A stretch of DNA of 64,000 nt from Bryoerythrophyllum caledonicum (GCA_963971425.1 OZ020519.1:21287397-21351396), one strand, 5' to 3'. Counted from the first letter of the stretch, positions 25,301 through 37,522 are shown. Numbers and translations are program-made. The notes: generated by a model from the letters alone, not told the origin.

Positions 25301-26234
25301 GTACCAAAGAGTTGGTAAACCTATAGCTACTAAGGCTATGCCTTTGACACCAATTTTAGTCCAAATCCCTTTTGAGAAATGGAGAATAGACTTTGTAGGC
25401 TCCATTAAGCCACCTAGTTGGGTAGGAAAAAAACGTTTCATCTTAGTTGCCACAGAGTATGTAACTAAGTGGGTCGAAGCCGTAGCAACTAAGACAGATG
25501 ATGCAGATACTGTAGCAAAGTTTATTTATGAAAATATTATTGCTAGATTTGGTTATCCCAAAGAAATTGTAAGTGATAGAGGGACTCACTTTATTAATGA
25601 CACTATTGCAAAAATATTACAACGATATTTTATTAACCATCGTAAGTCATCTCCCTATCACCCCAGAGCTAATGGGCAAACCGAGAAGTCTAATGGTATT
25701 CTTTGTAAAATAATAACAAAAATATTAGAGGGAAATGCATCAAAATGGGATTATGAGTTAACTAATGCTTTGTGGGCCTACCGTTGTACCATTAAAACTA
25801 CAACTAAGGCTACTCCATTTTCATTGGTCTATGGCTTGGAAGCCATGCTACCAATTGAAGTGGAACTACCATCATAACGGATTGCTATTTCTCAAAGATT
25901 GGGAGATTCGGCTTCCTCGAGGGAACGTCTAGATAATTTAGAGCGACTCGATGAGATTCAAGCACAAGCTTACATGAATATGGAAGCAATTCAAAAGCAA
26001 CGGAAAACTTACTATGATAGTAAGCTACAACCAAAAATATTAAAAGATAATGATCTTGTCTTACTCTATGATAGTAGATTCCAGAAATTTCCAGGGAAAT
26101 TCAAAATGAGGTGGTTTGGTCCATATCGGATACTTAAGTCTTATCCTAATGGATCTGTTGAGTTACAAGATTTTGCAGGGAATACCCATGCAACAAGATA
26201 CAACAATTACAGATTGAAAAAATATGTAACTTGA
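22360..26234 (+). pseudogene. Gypsy-1 pol: protease, RT, RNase H, integrase
   Basis: Protease active site IDSGSS near 22,795 and the family signature GRPWL near 23,025. RT fingers and palm follow at 23,640-24,240, with the catalytic box as FLDDF near 24,095. RNase H begins near 24,525 (YVDAS) and the frame shifts at about 24,566. The integrase has a HHCC-type zinc segment near 25,180-25,310, a core with DFVG, DRGTHF and the Glu in NGQTEKSNG, and a C-terminal tail with no chromodomain. Stops: 23,047 (TAA after GRPWL), 23,158, 23,272 and 25,876. Despite the breaks, domain order and length are complete, so this is a decayed full-length pol. Confidence 0.85.
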
Positions 26235-26290
26235 GGGCAAGTTAAGCATTAAGAAGGGGGCAGGACCTCCAAGATGTGACCTTTTATGTG

Positions 26291-28148
26291 GTCCGAAATG
26301 ACCCTAAACTACCCAGGTGAAAGTAAGAAATAATCGCAAAGTTTTGAAGTCAAATTAAGGGTGATTTTATAACTTTGCATTAAAAAATTTCTTACTTTAT
26401 GGGATAGGTCACAAGTTGCTAATAAAGTTACTTGTGTGGTAAATAAAAAATAGAAATTAAAAATTAAAAATTAAAAAAATTACATAATAGTGCCTCATGA
26501 AGGAAATGAAAAATAAAGCAATAAATTGAGAAAGTACCCTCAATGAGTTAATTTTTAAGTGATTAAATGACTCTACATTTCTTGGATGAAAGTGGAAAAA
26601 TATCTAAAAGATTTAGAAGCATTATGAGTTTGAATAAGTTAAACACTCACAACTTCACAATAAAAACTTTTTTTAATGGGATCTTAGAAGATTTTGAGAG
26701 ATCACTAAAAATAACCATTTGTTTATGTTAAAAAATAAAAACAAAAATAAAAAGAAATTTTTGAGTAGAATTCTCAAATTTACAAGTGGTAAAACTTTTT
26801 AGACATGATGGCATGAGTATGTACTTAAGAAAAAAATTAATGAGTAAGATTGACAAAACAAATGCAAGATAAAAAAGAGTTAAGTCTCGACCAACTTTAA
26901 CTTTAATAAATAATCGTCAGTATAAGTTCATTGAAGCTGAGAAAATGCACTTAAGGGAAACCAGATAAGTAAGGGAAAAGTTAATGGCCGAGACAAGACA
27001 AACACTGTTAAAGCTACTTTCCACATGGATGCCAGGCAACATGATCATGAAAAAATCACAAGAAAACGAAGATTTGATCTTGACAATGATGAATAGTATC
27101 GAGATCAGAGATATTGACACGTTCCGCTGATCAGGTACGTTACACTCGTTGAATTAATCATCATGCAGACTTGTCAAGAACGAGTAAAGGGAGTTCTCCT
27201 TCTGCCTGTTGATGTCCGCCATAGCTGCAAAGTTGAGAGAGCATGGAGGAAATTGAGGGTGTAGAAAAACATGTGTTGTGTGAGAGTAGGGAAATTTGAC
27301 TTTGTAATTCAAAACAAAACTCGTGAGATAGTGTGTGAACGTCCTGCGTTGAGACAAGCAACTGAGGTATGTGTTTCAACATTTTGTGATGGCTGGAAGT
27401 TGATTTACACACCAACCTTGTAAGTTGATTTCTGCACAGACTAACGGAAGTGTGTGTGACAGAAGAGAAGAAACTGCTGTTTGGAGCCAAGACCAAACCC
27501 TGTTGAGGTAAACAGTGCTGACTCACTCGTAGGAAGTATAATAGTGAATGCCGCGGAAATTGAAGAACAAAGTTAGTAAGTTTATTTTGTGTGTAACCGT
27601 CAAGAAGTTTAAACTGAAAAGTTCAGTCGAACTTAGAATCATTATGACAGTTAAGAAAAATCTTCGAAATTGTAAAGTAGTTATGGATCAGAGGCATCAA
27701 ATGGAAACTATCATGAATGAAGACAACCGTGAGAAGGTGAAGTCTCTGAGTGAATAAACAAACATATACTCCAACACGATGGAGAGTATTTGCTGTAATC
27801 TCTCTGTTGTGTATGAGTTAACATCAATCCTAACAGTTTTTCTAAGAAAACAAAAAAATCAGACTTAAACCTAAAGACATTTAAGTTGTTGTGTGCGTGG
27901 GAATAGTGTTAGCAAACTGAATCGTCAGAAGGAAGTGTAATCAGGAAAGAAAAAAGAGTTTGTAAAAGTCTCAGTCTTTTTAGTAAGATTAGCGCTTAGG
28001 TGAACTCAATGAATTTCAGTCTGCATGTGTAAAAAGAAAAGGTGTGGAAGTCAAAACTTACATTTTTGTGACTAAGTTGATAGAATACAGTTGTCAATAA
28101 GTTCTGTCGAGTGAACACTGAGGAAATAACAAAAACAGAAGAAGAGTG
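26291..28148. other. Gene-free region between Gypsy-1 and the X2 gene
   Basis: AT-rich. The first part may hold remnants of a Gypsy-1 LTR; the part from about 27,120 is presumably the 5' leader of X2. I see no 5' LTR for X2, no conserved reading frame, and no copy of the CCGGAGATCTCCGG palindrome. Confidence 0.5.
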
Positions 28149-29125
28149 ATGAAGAAGACGAATATTGAAGGAACCTTCTTACAAATGGTGATACCAAGTT
28201 GGAGTATTGATGAGGCTTGCACCAGAGCAAACACATTAGACAAGATGACGGCAGCCAAGAGCAGGAAAACCGACTTCCTGTTGGTCTCATCAAGAAATGC
28301 ACTGCTTGACAGAGAAGGCAATGACAGCCAATGGCCAGAATTTGGAGAGCGCATGATTGTGGCCGTTTATCATGCAGAGATGCCCCGAACCGAATCTTCA
28401 ATGAGCATGAGTGTTCATCATCGCCAGTGAGAGAGGGACCCTTGACGAATTTTTCATTGAAGACCAGGTGGTGGTGTTCGACCTCGCGACCATCAAGAGC
28501 CACTTTCTTGGACTGAGTGACAATAGACCGACACTTGTGAATATTCCCCTCCTGGATCGTGAGACCCTGCTGAAGATCTTTGAAGCGCTAGAGAGCGCAA
28601 AGGTTGACAAGAAAGACACGAAGAAAGGTTATACTGAAACTAAGGCCAAGTCAAGGTGGAAGGACTGGCTTCAGTTTGTGAATCAACGATTGTTGATGTC
28701 ACTACCAGGCCCAAACGTAATCTCATTCGAAGGGCTTGGAGCAGCTTACAGGGCTTGGCATGGTGATAGATACAATTGGAGCAAGATCCTTTATGTGCAC
28801 ATCAAGTTGGAGATGGTAAGCAAGACCACCTTCCACACAAAGTCCTACTTCTGCACCACCTACCTTTCTCAGTTTTGTCCTGAATTACGGAAGCAAGCTT
28901 TATCTAAGCGGATGGAGGAGAAGAAGAAGATAGCACCAACTATCAAGAAGTGGACAAGAGAGTCGTCAGTTCATCCAGAGAAAAATCGACCAAGGAAGAT
29001 GCTATCTTGCCAGTGGGCAAGAAACAATTAGAGTTGTTGGTCGTAGAAGAAAATGATTTGATAAAGGAGTATCAACGGACTAACAAGGCCATCTTCCGTG
29101 CCACAGAAGAATTGGAGTTTGCGCT
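28149..29125 (+). pseudogene. X2 gene, N-terminal part
   Basis: Starts at ATG 28,149. The frame shifts near 28,405 and again near 29,000, then reaches the coiled-coil part also seen in X1 (ELLVVEENDLIKEY matches X1 near 6100). The middle (28,440-28,900) reads GTLDEFFIEDQVVVFDL...FLGL, which faintly recalls the N-terminal domain of plant retroelement gag-like proteins annotated as putative plant transposon proteins; I hold this weakly. It is interrupted at GCGCT (29,121-29,125) by an inverted solo LTR. Confidence 0.65.
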
Positions 29126-30972
29126 TGTAGTTCGGAAAATTTACCTTCGCAAAATATCCAAGACTCACACAAGTCTATCCTTGATTCTAAATTCTTCCCA
29201 GGATGGTCTAGCGTCAATCGTTAAGTAGTTTGTCTTTAATTATAGGTCAAAAAGCTATCTTTCCATTGAAATACTTAAGTTTATGCACTCGTTTTTAGGG
29301 AATTAAGCCTTAAAACATATCACCCTTAACATTCCACTCTTAAGGTATTAATCCCAAGGATTTAAGTGCTTAGATAGAGCCTTGCTCTTCCAAAGAGCCT
29401 TGCTCTTGAGTTAACTATGAATATGCATGTTTGTTAGTTTCCTATACTTTTGCCATCTTCGGCTCTTGGATACTATCCATTGCACTCATGGTTGATTCCT
29501 TAATTAATTCCATTTAGAATTCACGAACTTACCTCGTGTAATTCGCTCCACTTTTCACGTACATCCCACGGTTCACGTACTCACGTACTCACGTACTTAT
29601 CACAAGTGTTAGTCTCGAACAACATACAAGTTAGATTAAGCCACTAAATATTTCTACTCAAAGTCCAGACTTAAGTCTAACCTATCTATTAGTCCTTAAC
29701 ACTTAAATACAAAAAGAGTATCTTCACTCTTACACTTGCATGACTTAAGTTCTGTAACTCAGACTTAAGTTTTACCATTCAGACTTAAGTTTTCCCTCAC
29801 TCTAGACTTAAGTCCTAACACTCAGACTTAAGTCCTATCGTCTATACTTAAGTTCTTTCTCACTCTGGACTTAAGTTTTATCACTGAAACTTAAATTCTA
29901 TTCCACTGTAGACTTAAGTTCTTTCACTTAGACTTAAGTCCTGTCATTCATACTTAAGTCCTTCCTAACTCTAGACTTAAGTTTTGTTGTTTACACATGC
30001 ACAAGACTCCCGTCTTATGTCTTAATACTTAAGTTTCCACACCTGAACTTAAGTATTTCATCGATTACTTATGCATTCCTCACATTAATGCATTAAGTTT
30101 CTTACTCCAAATTAATTTCTAAATGCCTTACATACACTTAGAATTATTACATTAATATTCACAATGTCACTTTGACATAGTTAGGATCTTCCCTAACTTT
30201 ATCTCTTGAAGTTTCAATATTAAGTATTCATATTTCACTCATATGTAATACATTAAATTTAATTCATCACACACACAATTTCATGTCACATAATTAATTA
30301 GAATAGTATTCTAATTTTTACAATGAAGATCTAAATAAATAATTAATGCATTTATGCATAGGAATTTATTCACAATCAATACATCATGCATATATTTGCA
30401 TTCACAAAACACAATATTAAATTTATTCAATGAAGTTCAAATATTATTGTAATTATACATATGATTCAAGTTACACACAAGACTCTACACACGCAAATTC
30501 AATAATAATTATATATTAATAATTTCACACACAACATAATACTCTTACAACATAAGAGATTTCTTCAATTACTAGCTTTTTTCACCTAAGCTAGGGCTCA
30601 CTCCAACCTTCCTCCAAGGAATTTCTATGGTAATGGCCAAGAATGCTAAAAATTCAAGCTAGTCATTCTACTCAAACCCAAGAGGCACACCTCTTAGAAA
30701 AACGGTTTTGCCTATAATTAACCATTGAGATTAATTCCACTAAATCCTCACATCTATTCATATCTAGATATGAAAGGGTACACCCTTCCCAAAGGATGCG
30801 AGTTCAACCCTTTTCCCATTAATCCTTCTATCTTAGATATGAAGAGGTACTTTTCAATTAATTAAGTACTTAATGTAAACTTAATCATTAATTATTTAAT
30901 TCTCCATATATCTACAACCCTTTTTACACTTAATTTTCTGAAAAAAGCTATTTTTAGGATTTAGGCTCTACA
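29126..30972 (-). mobile_element. Solo LTR, inverted, with perfect GCGCT target duplication
   Basis: On the plus strand it begins TGTAG and ends CTCTACA; on its own strand it starts TGTAGAGCCTAAATCC, as the X2 3' LTR does at 37,523. It is flanked by GCGCT at 29,121-29,125 and 30,973-30,977. It has no internal domain, so it is a solo LTR left by LTR-LTR recombination. It interrupts the X2 coding sequence, which resumes on the other side with coiled-coil coding sequence. Confidence 0.93.
29640..30060. repeat. Clustered ACTTAAGT repeats inside the solo LTR
   Basis: More than ten copies of the palindromic octamer ACTTAAGT or near-forms at about 19-26-bp spacing, each followed by a pyrimidine-rich spacer. 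The reverse-complement equivalent is in the X2 3' LTR at about 49,280-49,560. Spacers are not unique sequences of constant length, so this is an LTR minisatellite. Confidence 0.85.
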
Positions 30973-31468
30973 GCGCTTCAGAAGGAGAAGATACGGGCTA
31001 CAGCAGATGTGCAGAAGGTACAACAAGAAGTCGACGACTCGAAACACAAGCATGCTAAAACATGCGTAGAGGAAAGCTAAGGAGCAGGTGAATGAGAAGT
31101 TAGCAAAAGAGAGGGATGAATTGAAAAAAGAGGTGGCACAGCAAGTCACTCACGTGACACACTGGAGGAAGAAATGTGCCGACCTGCAGGAACAAGTGAG
31201 ACAAGCCCAAGGACGTGAGAAGGAGGTCCAAGACCTAATGACCAAACGTGATGCGGTAGTTGCAGGAGTACGTATAGCAAAAGATCTATACGAGCATGAG
31301 CGAAGCTGTGGGGAGCAGTTGGCTAAAGAACTCGTGAAGCTTAAGCAACGGTATGCAAGAGAAGTCGCGGACTTGCAAAAACAACATACCGAGGATGTTG
31401 CTGATGTGAAGGGGCAACATGCGCAAACAGTAGGAGACTTGAAGAAGCAAGTCAAAGGAGTGAGTAGT
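30973..31468 (+). pseudogene. X2 gene, coiled-coil middle part
   Basis: Continuation of the X2 gene after the inverted solo LTR. A frameshift lies near 31,060-31,080. The frame that starts near 31,080 (QVNEKLAKERDELKKEV) is a long charged coiled coil, as in X1. It ends at GTAGT (31,464-31,468), where the next solo LTR is inserted. Confidence 0.7.
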
Positions 31469-33244
31469 TGTAGAGCCAAAATGATAAAGTTGTGAAATTT
31501 CAAAAAATTAGAGCTTAAAAGCTATAAAAACAACTTCGATAGAATAAAGTAAAAGTAAAAGTAGAAGTAAAATAAAAAATAAATAGAAAATACTAAAATA
31601 AATAGAAAAGAGAATTAGAAAGGTACGAAGAAGGGACATAACTCCTAATGATATGAAAGGATTTTGAAATTAAACTAAAAGAGGTGATAGGAAAAGTCAT
31701 TAGGAAAAGTGGTACCTTTTCGTAATTAGATAGTATAAGTGAATAGAAAGTGATGATGATCACACCACATTTGAAGAAAACTATGTGAGTCCTAGCTTTT
31801 GGATTGAAGCTAGTAAGAATTCTTACATGTGATTTGTAAGAAATTTGTGTGAAATATATTTAATTATTGAATTATGTGTAAGTCTACGAGATGCTAGCCA
31901 CATAATTGTAATTGTTGTATGAAAATTGTTCATGTGTAATAAGACACATTAAGAAAGGAATTAAATTCAAAATTATGAATTGTGGAAGTTAAATGTGAAG
32001 GAAAATTGTAATGAGATTACGAAATTCACTAGAATAGAATTTATAATAAATAAATTAAAGTGGTGAATTTTGGGAGTGAACTTGGTTAGAGTAGAAATTG
32101 AATATCTACAGTACCAATTTGTGAACAAATTGTAAAAAATAAAAAATAAATAAAATAAATATATAAACAAAAAATATGCAAGACAATTGAATCATTGATG
32201 CATAGAAATGAAGTAAAATTAATTGCAATTGAGAATAAAATTAATTTTAGATTGCTTATAATTAATTTTGATAGAATGCATCATGTATATGATGTACTAA
32301 TGTTTGTTTGAAGTTTGTGATTCAGAATCGTTGGAATGGGAATTCATGAGAATTGAAGTTTCAATATTAAATGCAATATTAATTTGTGAATTAATAATTT
32401 TGATTATTAATGTTTGATCAACACATGGTTGAGTTGATCACACAATGTGGAAATTACATTGACTTGTGAGTCAAGTAATCACATTATAAATTGTAGATCA
32501 AGAGTCTAGTTGTGTTTAAAGTTAATCTTTAAGACTAGCTAAGTAGTAGAATTGATCAAAACTTATATTACAAGAATATCCTTAGAAATTGTAAGAGTAT
32601 ATGAAGGATAATAGTGTAGTAAGTAAGTTAGAATTAACAAAGGAATAAAAGTTTGATATAAAGAAATATTCAAGATATAGAAAGTCTAATTAAAAGAGAT
32701 AATAGTGCATCTAGTTAATTGAGTCAAGAATTAGACTTAATACTTTGAATCTTTAAGAATAGTGTTCATTATTCCTTGTGTGTTGTTTGTGCTTTAACTT
32801 GTGGTTTAAAGGTGTGATGACGAGAAGTATAAAATGAAGGCATAAGAAAGCTTGGAGCTTGTTGCTAGAGGTTAGATTGTGATTTATTAACTTGAACTAA
32901 TTAAGGAATTGGCAATGAGCATGAAAATGGATAGAATCCATTTACCCATGAGGGTATAGGTTAGAAGTCGATGGGCACTTCACAGAATAATGACAATGAG
33001 CAAGGCTCACGTCATAATTGCACATGCTTGTGGGAATAAGAGTAATAAGTAAAAATCCTTAAGAGTGTAGGTTATAGATACACTTTTACCTTCAAAACCT
33101 TAAAGCAAACAACAATTGACACATATATTAGTGGAATTAGAGGTAACTACCTAAGTCTAGACGCCAGACCATCCCCTAGAACGAACCTAAAGGTGGGTGT
33201 AGCCTGGGTGTTTTGTAAGTCGACCCAAGTTTTAAAACCTTACA
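31469..33244 (+). mobile_element. Solo LTR with perfect GTAGT target duplication
   Basis: Starts TGTAGAGCC and ends CTTACA. It is flanked by GTAGT at 31,464-31,468 and 33,245-33,249. Its body differs from the LTR at 29,126-30,972, so it is a related but distinct subfamily. Removing it together with one duplication copy joins the two halves of the X2 coiled coil in the same frame. Confidence 0.94.
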
Positions 33245-33249
33245 GTAGT

Positions 33250-34826
33250 CCTCCTCGAGAGTGGAGTGTCCACTCCAAGTTACAGAAGGAGGTGGAGACT
33301 CTAACTCAGGAGAGAGATCAACTTCAGTTGAAAGTCGCGACTGAGTGTGGGGCGAAGAAGCGAATGCAGGAGTGTTTGTGGGAGCATGAGTTGCAATCCC
33401 CTCCTCCTTTCTCCCTTTTTCGTAATTACGAGTTACAGCGGGAGACCTTCCTTTGCATGACCCAGATAGCTCTAGGAGCAACACTCCAAGATGTGGAGTT
33501 TGATGTTATATGGGATAGTGCAGAACATTATCCCAATATGAGAAACTTGATCTGTGAAATGCTAGCACGAGGTGCTTTGCAACTTACAAGTGTAAGTAAG
33601 TTTACACACCCAATAGGAGACATGGGTGCCAGAGTTTTGCTTTATTACATGACACTTTTGCCTTCAAGAGGGCGCTGGATAAGCCCGATGAAGTTTTTAG
33701 AATGGTGAAGATCCCTGAGAACAGGGTGGCTCCAGCGAATCCTCCAGAGTGGAGACAGCTGATTGAAACTCTCTATCACGAGATACGTGATGAGAATGCG
33801 CCTCTAAGAACCTTGACTCATGTACAAGCTCAAGAGGCAGTTGCTCAGAGAGGAGAACTCTCTACGGGACACTACGTCCATGAGTACATCAGAGTGTGTC
33901 AACGTCTCAAGAAGATAGTGGATGGGCAACAAGTGGCTGTCCATAGTATAGAAAATACTTATCAGCAGGTGCTTTTTGCTCCACCTCCATTCGACTTCAA
34001 GGTGCCACCAGGTGTGAAGATATCCCTACCAGTGACGGGATCCTTCCTCAAGCAGCGGTATTTGGGCAATTATGACCTTATGTTTGATGAAGCTTCGGAG
34101 AAGCCCTTTGCTACATGGACTGCGATGGAGTGGCTGGTTGAAGATTTTGGTGTGTCGCCCAAGCAATGGCGACCATGGGACGTAGTGTATCCCTTGCTTA
34201 CTCAAAGTTGGCCGGTGATTGTCCCAGCGGCGGTAGCTCTCGACGCACATCTATGTCCGCTACAGGGGCAACGGCGTTATAAGTGGGCGGTATGGGCGAA
34301 GTTGGACACAGTGCCATATAACTGGTCCATTATTCCGGGGGCATTCGACACACCAGAGGAGTGTGTGAATTCTTACCGAACCTTTTTTGAAGCTCACCGT
34401 CACCATATAGATCCAGTTTGTTTTAGAGCTGCAGCGTTTTGCAATATGTTGTCGTATATGTGCTCATTCTACAGGATTGTGGTGAATGTTAATCGTTACA
34501 ACGAGAAGAAGGTGGAGTTTTGGATGTGGATTAAGTTCCAACAGCATCCATCGTGGTGGATTCGAATGTTTGAGTGCATGATCATCACTCAGTTCCTGTC
34601 TCCATCCAGTTCGGCGTTTGCATTGGAGTTTGAGCCAAAGAGGTACAAGGATATCGCATTATGGCTGAATTTCCAACGGACCCGTAAGACTAATTTGTTG
34701 ACAGATGAAGATGTGTGCCGTAACTTGGAGGAAGTGGACAGGCAGAGTCTTGTGAGTGAATTGGAGATTGACGATGAAGCTAAGCATAAGCGTCTGCGAC
34801 ATGACAAGCGGAGGAACGATGGTTAG
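33250..34826 (+). pseudogene. X2 gene, C-terminal conserved domain
   Basis: The frame continues from the coiled coil, shifts once near 33,665 and then stays open to TAG 34,824-34,826. It aligns throughout with X1 6,830-8,327: NLICEM, GARVLLYY, QRGEL, LPVTGS, WLVEDFG, RRYKWA, KLDTVPYNW and VVNVNR are shared. Compared with X1 it has lost fewer codons to stops. The function is unknown; the conservation of aromatic-rich blocks between two diverged elements indicates past selection on a folded domain. Confidence 0.7.
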
Positions 34827-35535
34827 ACTGACTCGTAGTGGCATAAAGAAACTCATTATGCTCATGAACAAGTTTTATTTTGTGTAAGTCAGGATTGGCT
34901 AGCTAAGTAGAGCTGTAATTTTGAGACCTAAGATTATCTTGAACTATTGATGAAGACTATGATTTCCGGATGTTGTGAGTTTAACTTTCAACGTTAAGAA
35001 TGGTTTATCAAGTTCACATGAGTTTGAATCAAACTTAACAAAGAAGTATAGACAGCTTTGCAATATACCAGCTAAGACATAGCGACTTAGAATTGTAAGA
35101 CTGTCGCATGCTTCTCATGCACAAACACAATGTGAAGAAGTGATACAAAAGCACGAGGATTTTAAGTATGATTAAGAAACCCCAAAGTGGGCTAAACTTT
35201 AAAAAGCACCTCAAGATAGAAGAAATGTGAAGAAAGACCTCGAGCAAAGCCTACAAATTTTGAGAGATCCCATTCATATGTAATATGCTACATTCAGAAT
35301 ACACAGGTTGTGAAGAAAGAGATTGAAGATTAAAAGACCGAAACTAGGTGTTCCAACTGTGAGAAATTGTAAAAAGTTTGAAGAATGCTATAAGTGCAGC
35401 AAAGTGCGGGAATTTGAAAAATAAAAAATAAAAAATTTGCTCCAACTGCAAACCTTTATCTAAACCTGCACCTGTACCTGTATTACACTACGTGGCGTGG
35501 TGGGGCGGGTGTTGATTGGATGAGTAGAGACTCAA

Positions 35536-35720
35536 CACTAGCACCCGGAGGTTGCCACGACAGCGTCTACTTGCGTCCATCGATCACCAGGCCACCAAGG
35601 CCGAACTGAAAGAGTGTATGCCATGCACCCATTATATACTGGCGCGTAAAGGGCGCACCAAACAAATTGGGACAATGCACTAGCACGCACAGACTCGGCT
35701 ACCCGTCACCAAAGAGAGAA
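35536..35720 (+). other. Conserved non-coding block of X2
   Basis: Counterpart of X1 8832-8965. It starts with a 28-nt stretch identical to X1 and is followed by 'ccaccaaggcc' and a 'ccaaac..attgggac' box. It is markedly GC-richer than its surroundings. Confidence 0.65.
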
Positions 35721-35811
35721 TCCTGTAGCAACTAACTAGTAACAAGGTGCTGGAATGCCAAGCGCTGATGTTGTTTTTGATTAAGAAGTTAGGCTACATA
35801 TTGAGCAGATA

Positions 35812-36169
35812 AAGATTGTGGTGGACAATGATGAGCTGAGCATGGAAGGTATCAAACAGTCTAAGTGAATGTGGACTGGGAGAAGAAGTAAAGATGGACT
35901 CGTTGACAGACATGATACGCCTTCGCGAATACACGACGCTGGACATGTATGGAAGACATGGATCAGGACCCCTGCGACATCATCATGCGCAAGTTGCTAT
36001 CCGAGTCATCTCGGGTACTGATCACGATTGATTTGTTGGCGCGTGGTATCGACGTGCAACAGGTGTTACTGGAGATCAACTATGCCCTGTCAACACACCT
36101 AACGAAGTACATGCATGGTATGAACGCAAGAGGTATTTCGACCGAAATAGAGTAGCTATCAACTTTAAG
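35812..36169 (+). pseudogene. Captured fragment of an eIF4A (DEAD-box helicase) gene
   Basis: Three frames together give the C-terminal helicase domain of eIF4A: DELSMEGIKQ (35,827-35,859), then after a deletion of about 25 codons [12 protein letters not shown] (near 35,895-35,935), then [14 protein letters not shown] and [20 protein letters not shown] (motif V), and a worn motif VI region ending in VAINF (36,152-36,166). eIF4A unwinds mRNA 5' leaders during translation initiation. Here only an intron-free, frameshifted piece remains, on the same strand as the X2 gene. It looks like a host transcript fragment taken up by the retroelement. Confidence 0.88.
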
Positions 36170-37522
36170 CTGAAGGAGGATCGGCATAGTTCATAAAGCA
36201 CGTATAAAAATAAAATAAAAATAAAAATAATAAAAATAATAATAATAAAAAATGAAAGAGGATATGTAAAGAGAATCTTAGAAAAGATAATCCAAGTTAG
36301 AATAAAAAGAATAACTAGGATAGCACCTTAAGATGTCTCAAGAAAAGAGGAAATTAGAAAAACAAGAAGTAAAATACGAAGATAGTATTTTAAGAAAGAA
36401 CAATTTGAATAGAACCTTGAGTCTAGGTATGGCATTGGGAGAATTTTATAACAAAAGAACAATTAGAAAAGAATATACCTATAGTATCTCAAGAGAGACT
36501 TAATACATAAGAAAAAATGAAGTTCAGTCTAGTAGTGAAAGATGAAACAAAATGGATAATAAACATTCTAGTTTAGAATCTATTAACTTCAAAAAGAAGC
36601 CTGAGTGGATTTAATCAGGATATGATAGAGTTAAAAGTAAATCTCAAAAAATTAATGATTTAGCACGTCTAGGTAAATAGAGTAGTACCTAAACTTCTAA
36701 ATCTAAAAATAAAAGTTGGAAGAAATGGGAATATAGTTGAAAGGAAAATATAAGAGAGAACATAATAACATAATGACAGAATCTTATGTTAAGAGAGAAT
36801 AGGCTAGAATAGAAAAAGATAGTTAGCACAATTAGTAGTGAGGTGATATACACACTACTTAATTGTATCTAGTATGATACTTCAACTGAAATTGAAGGTA
36901 CAAGTAGAAGAGAGAAAAGAAAGTAAGAAAATTAGCAATATAGAATTAGTAATTAGTAGTGAGGACACAATCTACTAATATACTAATTTATTGATGTGAG
37001 TACTAATGAGTGCTAATTTTCCAAAAAAAAAATGAAAAAAAAAAAATGAAAAAAAAAAATGAAATGATGAAGAAGAATAGAAAGTGAAGAAGAAAGAATG
37101 AAGTTTAAATTTTTTTTTAAAAAAACAATGATGGCAAGTGAAGCCTAAACAAAGAATTAAAAGAAAAATTAAAGTGAAAGAGAAGTATTTGAAGAACAAT
37201 AAAAGTAAAAAAGAGAAGATCTAACAGGGAATGGAAAATTCAAAGCTAAAAAGAAGAAATATTAACGTCTAAGTGGAAGACTAAAGTAAAAAAGTTAAGT
37301 TCAGAAGAAACTTAAAGACTTAAGTATGTATGAGACATACTTATCAAAGATGGAAGTATGGAAAAGTAAATAAAGACATTCCACAATCCTTAAGAAGGTA
37401 AAGGAAGAAAGCTATATGGAGACTTAAGGATAAATAAGTACGAGCTGGAGAGCAAAAGATTAAGTTCAAGGACAAAGGTCGTTGAAGTCGACGAGGACGT
37501 CTCCAAGCTAAGAACGGGGCTA

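Larger units (their letters stand above)
19300..26290 (+). mobile_element. Gypsy-1: degenerate Ty3/gypsy retrotransposon
   Basis: Order gag, protease, RT, RNase H, integrase on the plus strand, which is the Ty3/gypsy order. No chromodomain follows the integrase, so a Tat/Athila-type rather than chromovirus lineage is likely. After the last codon (26,234) comes a purine-rich 'aagaagggggcagg' tract near 26,260, a plausible polypurine tract. I could not find matching LTRs on the two sides; the boundaries given are approximate. Confidence 0.8.
34827..37522 (+). other. X2 3' non-coding region
   Basis: AT-rich, with simple ATAAA/AATAAT repeats at 36,205-36,255, A runs at 37,022-37,060, and a purine-rich end before the LTR (about 37,500-37,522) nearly identical to that of X1. 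It contains the conserved block and the eIF4A fragment listed separately. Confidence 0.6.

Noticed and set aside
19649-26234. Programmed stop-codon readthrough in Gypsy-1 because stops outnumber frameshifts
   Set aside because: Stops are of all three types and fall within conserved motifs such as zinc knuckles; ordinary decay explains them.
26270-27120. 3' LTR of Gypsy-1
   Set aside because: A purine tract is present, but I could find no direct repeat of this sequence upstream of gag, so the LTR is not supported.
29740-29990. Possible CRISPR-like array (regular ACTTAAGT repeats)
   Set aside because: Repeats are only about 8 bp, spacers are short and variable, and the array is inside a plant LTR; it is a minisatellite.
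35949-36155. Functional DEAD-box helicase
   Set aside because: Only part of the C-terminal helicase domain is present, in shifted frames with an internal deletion.
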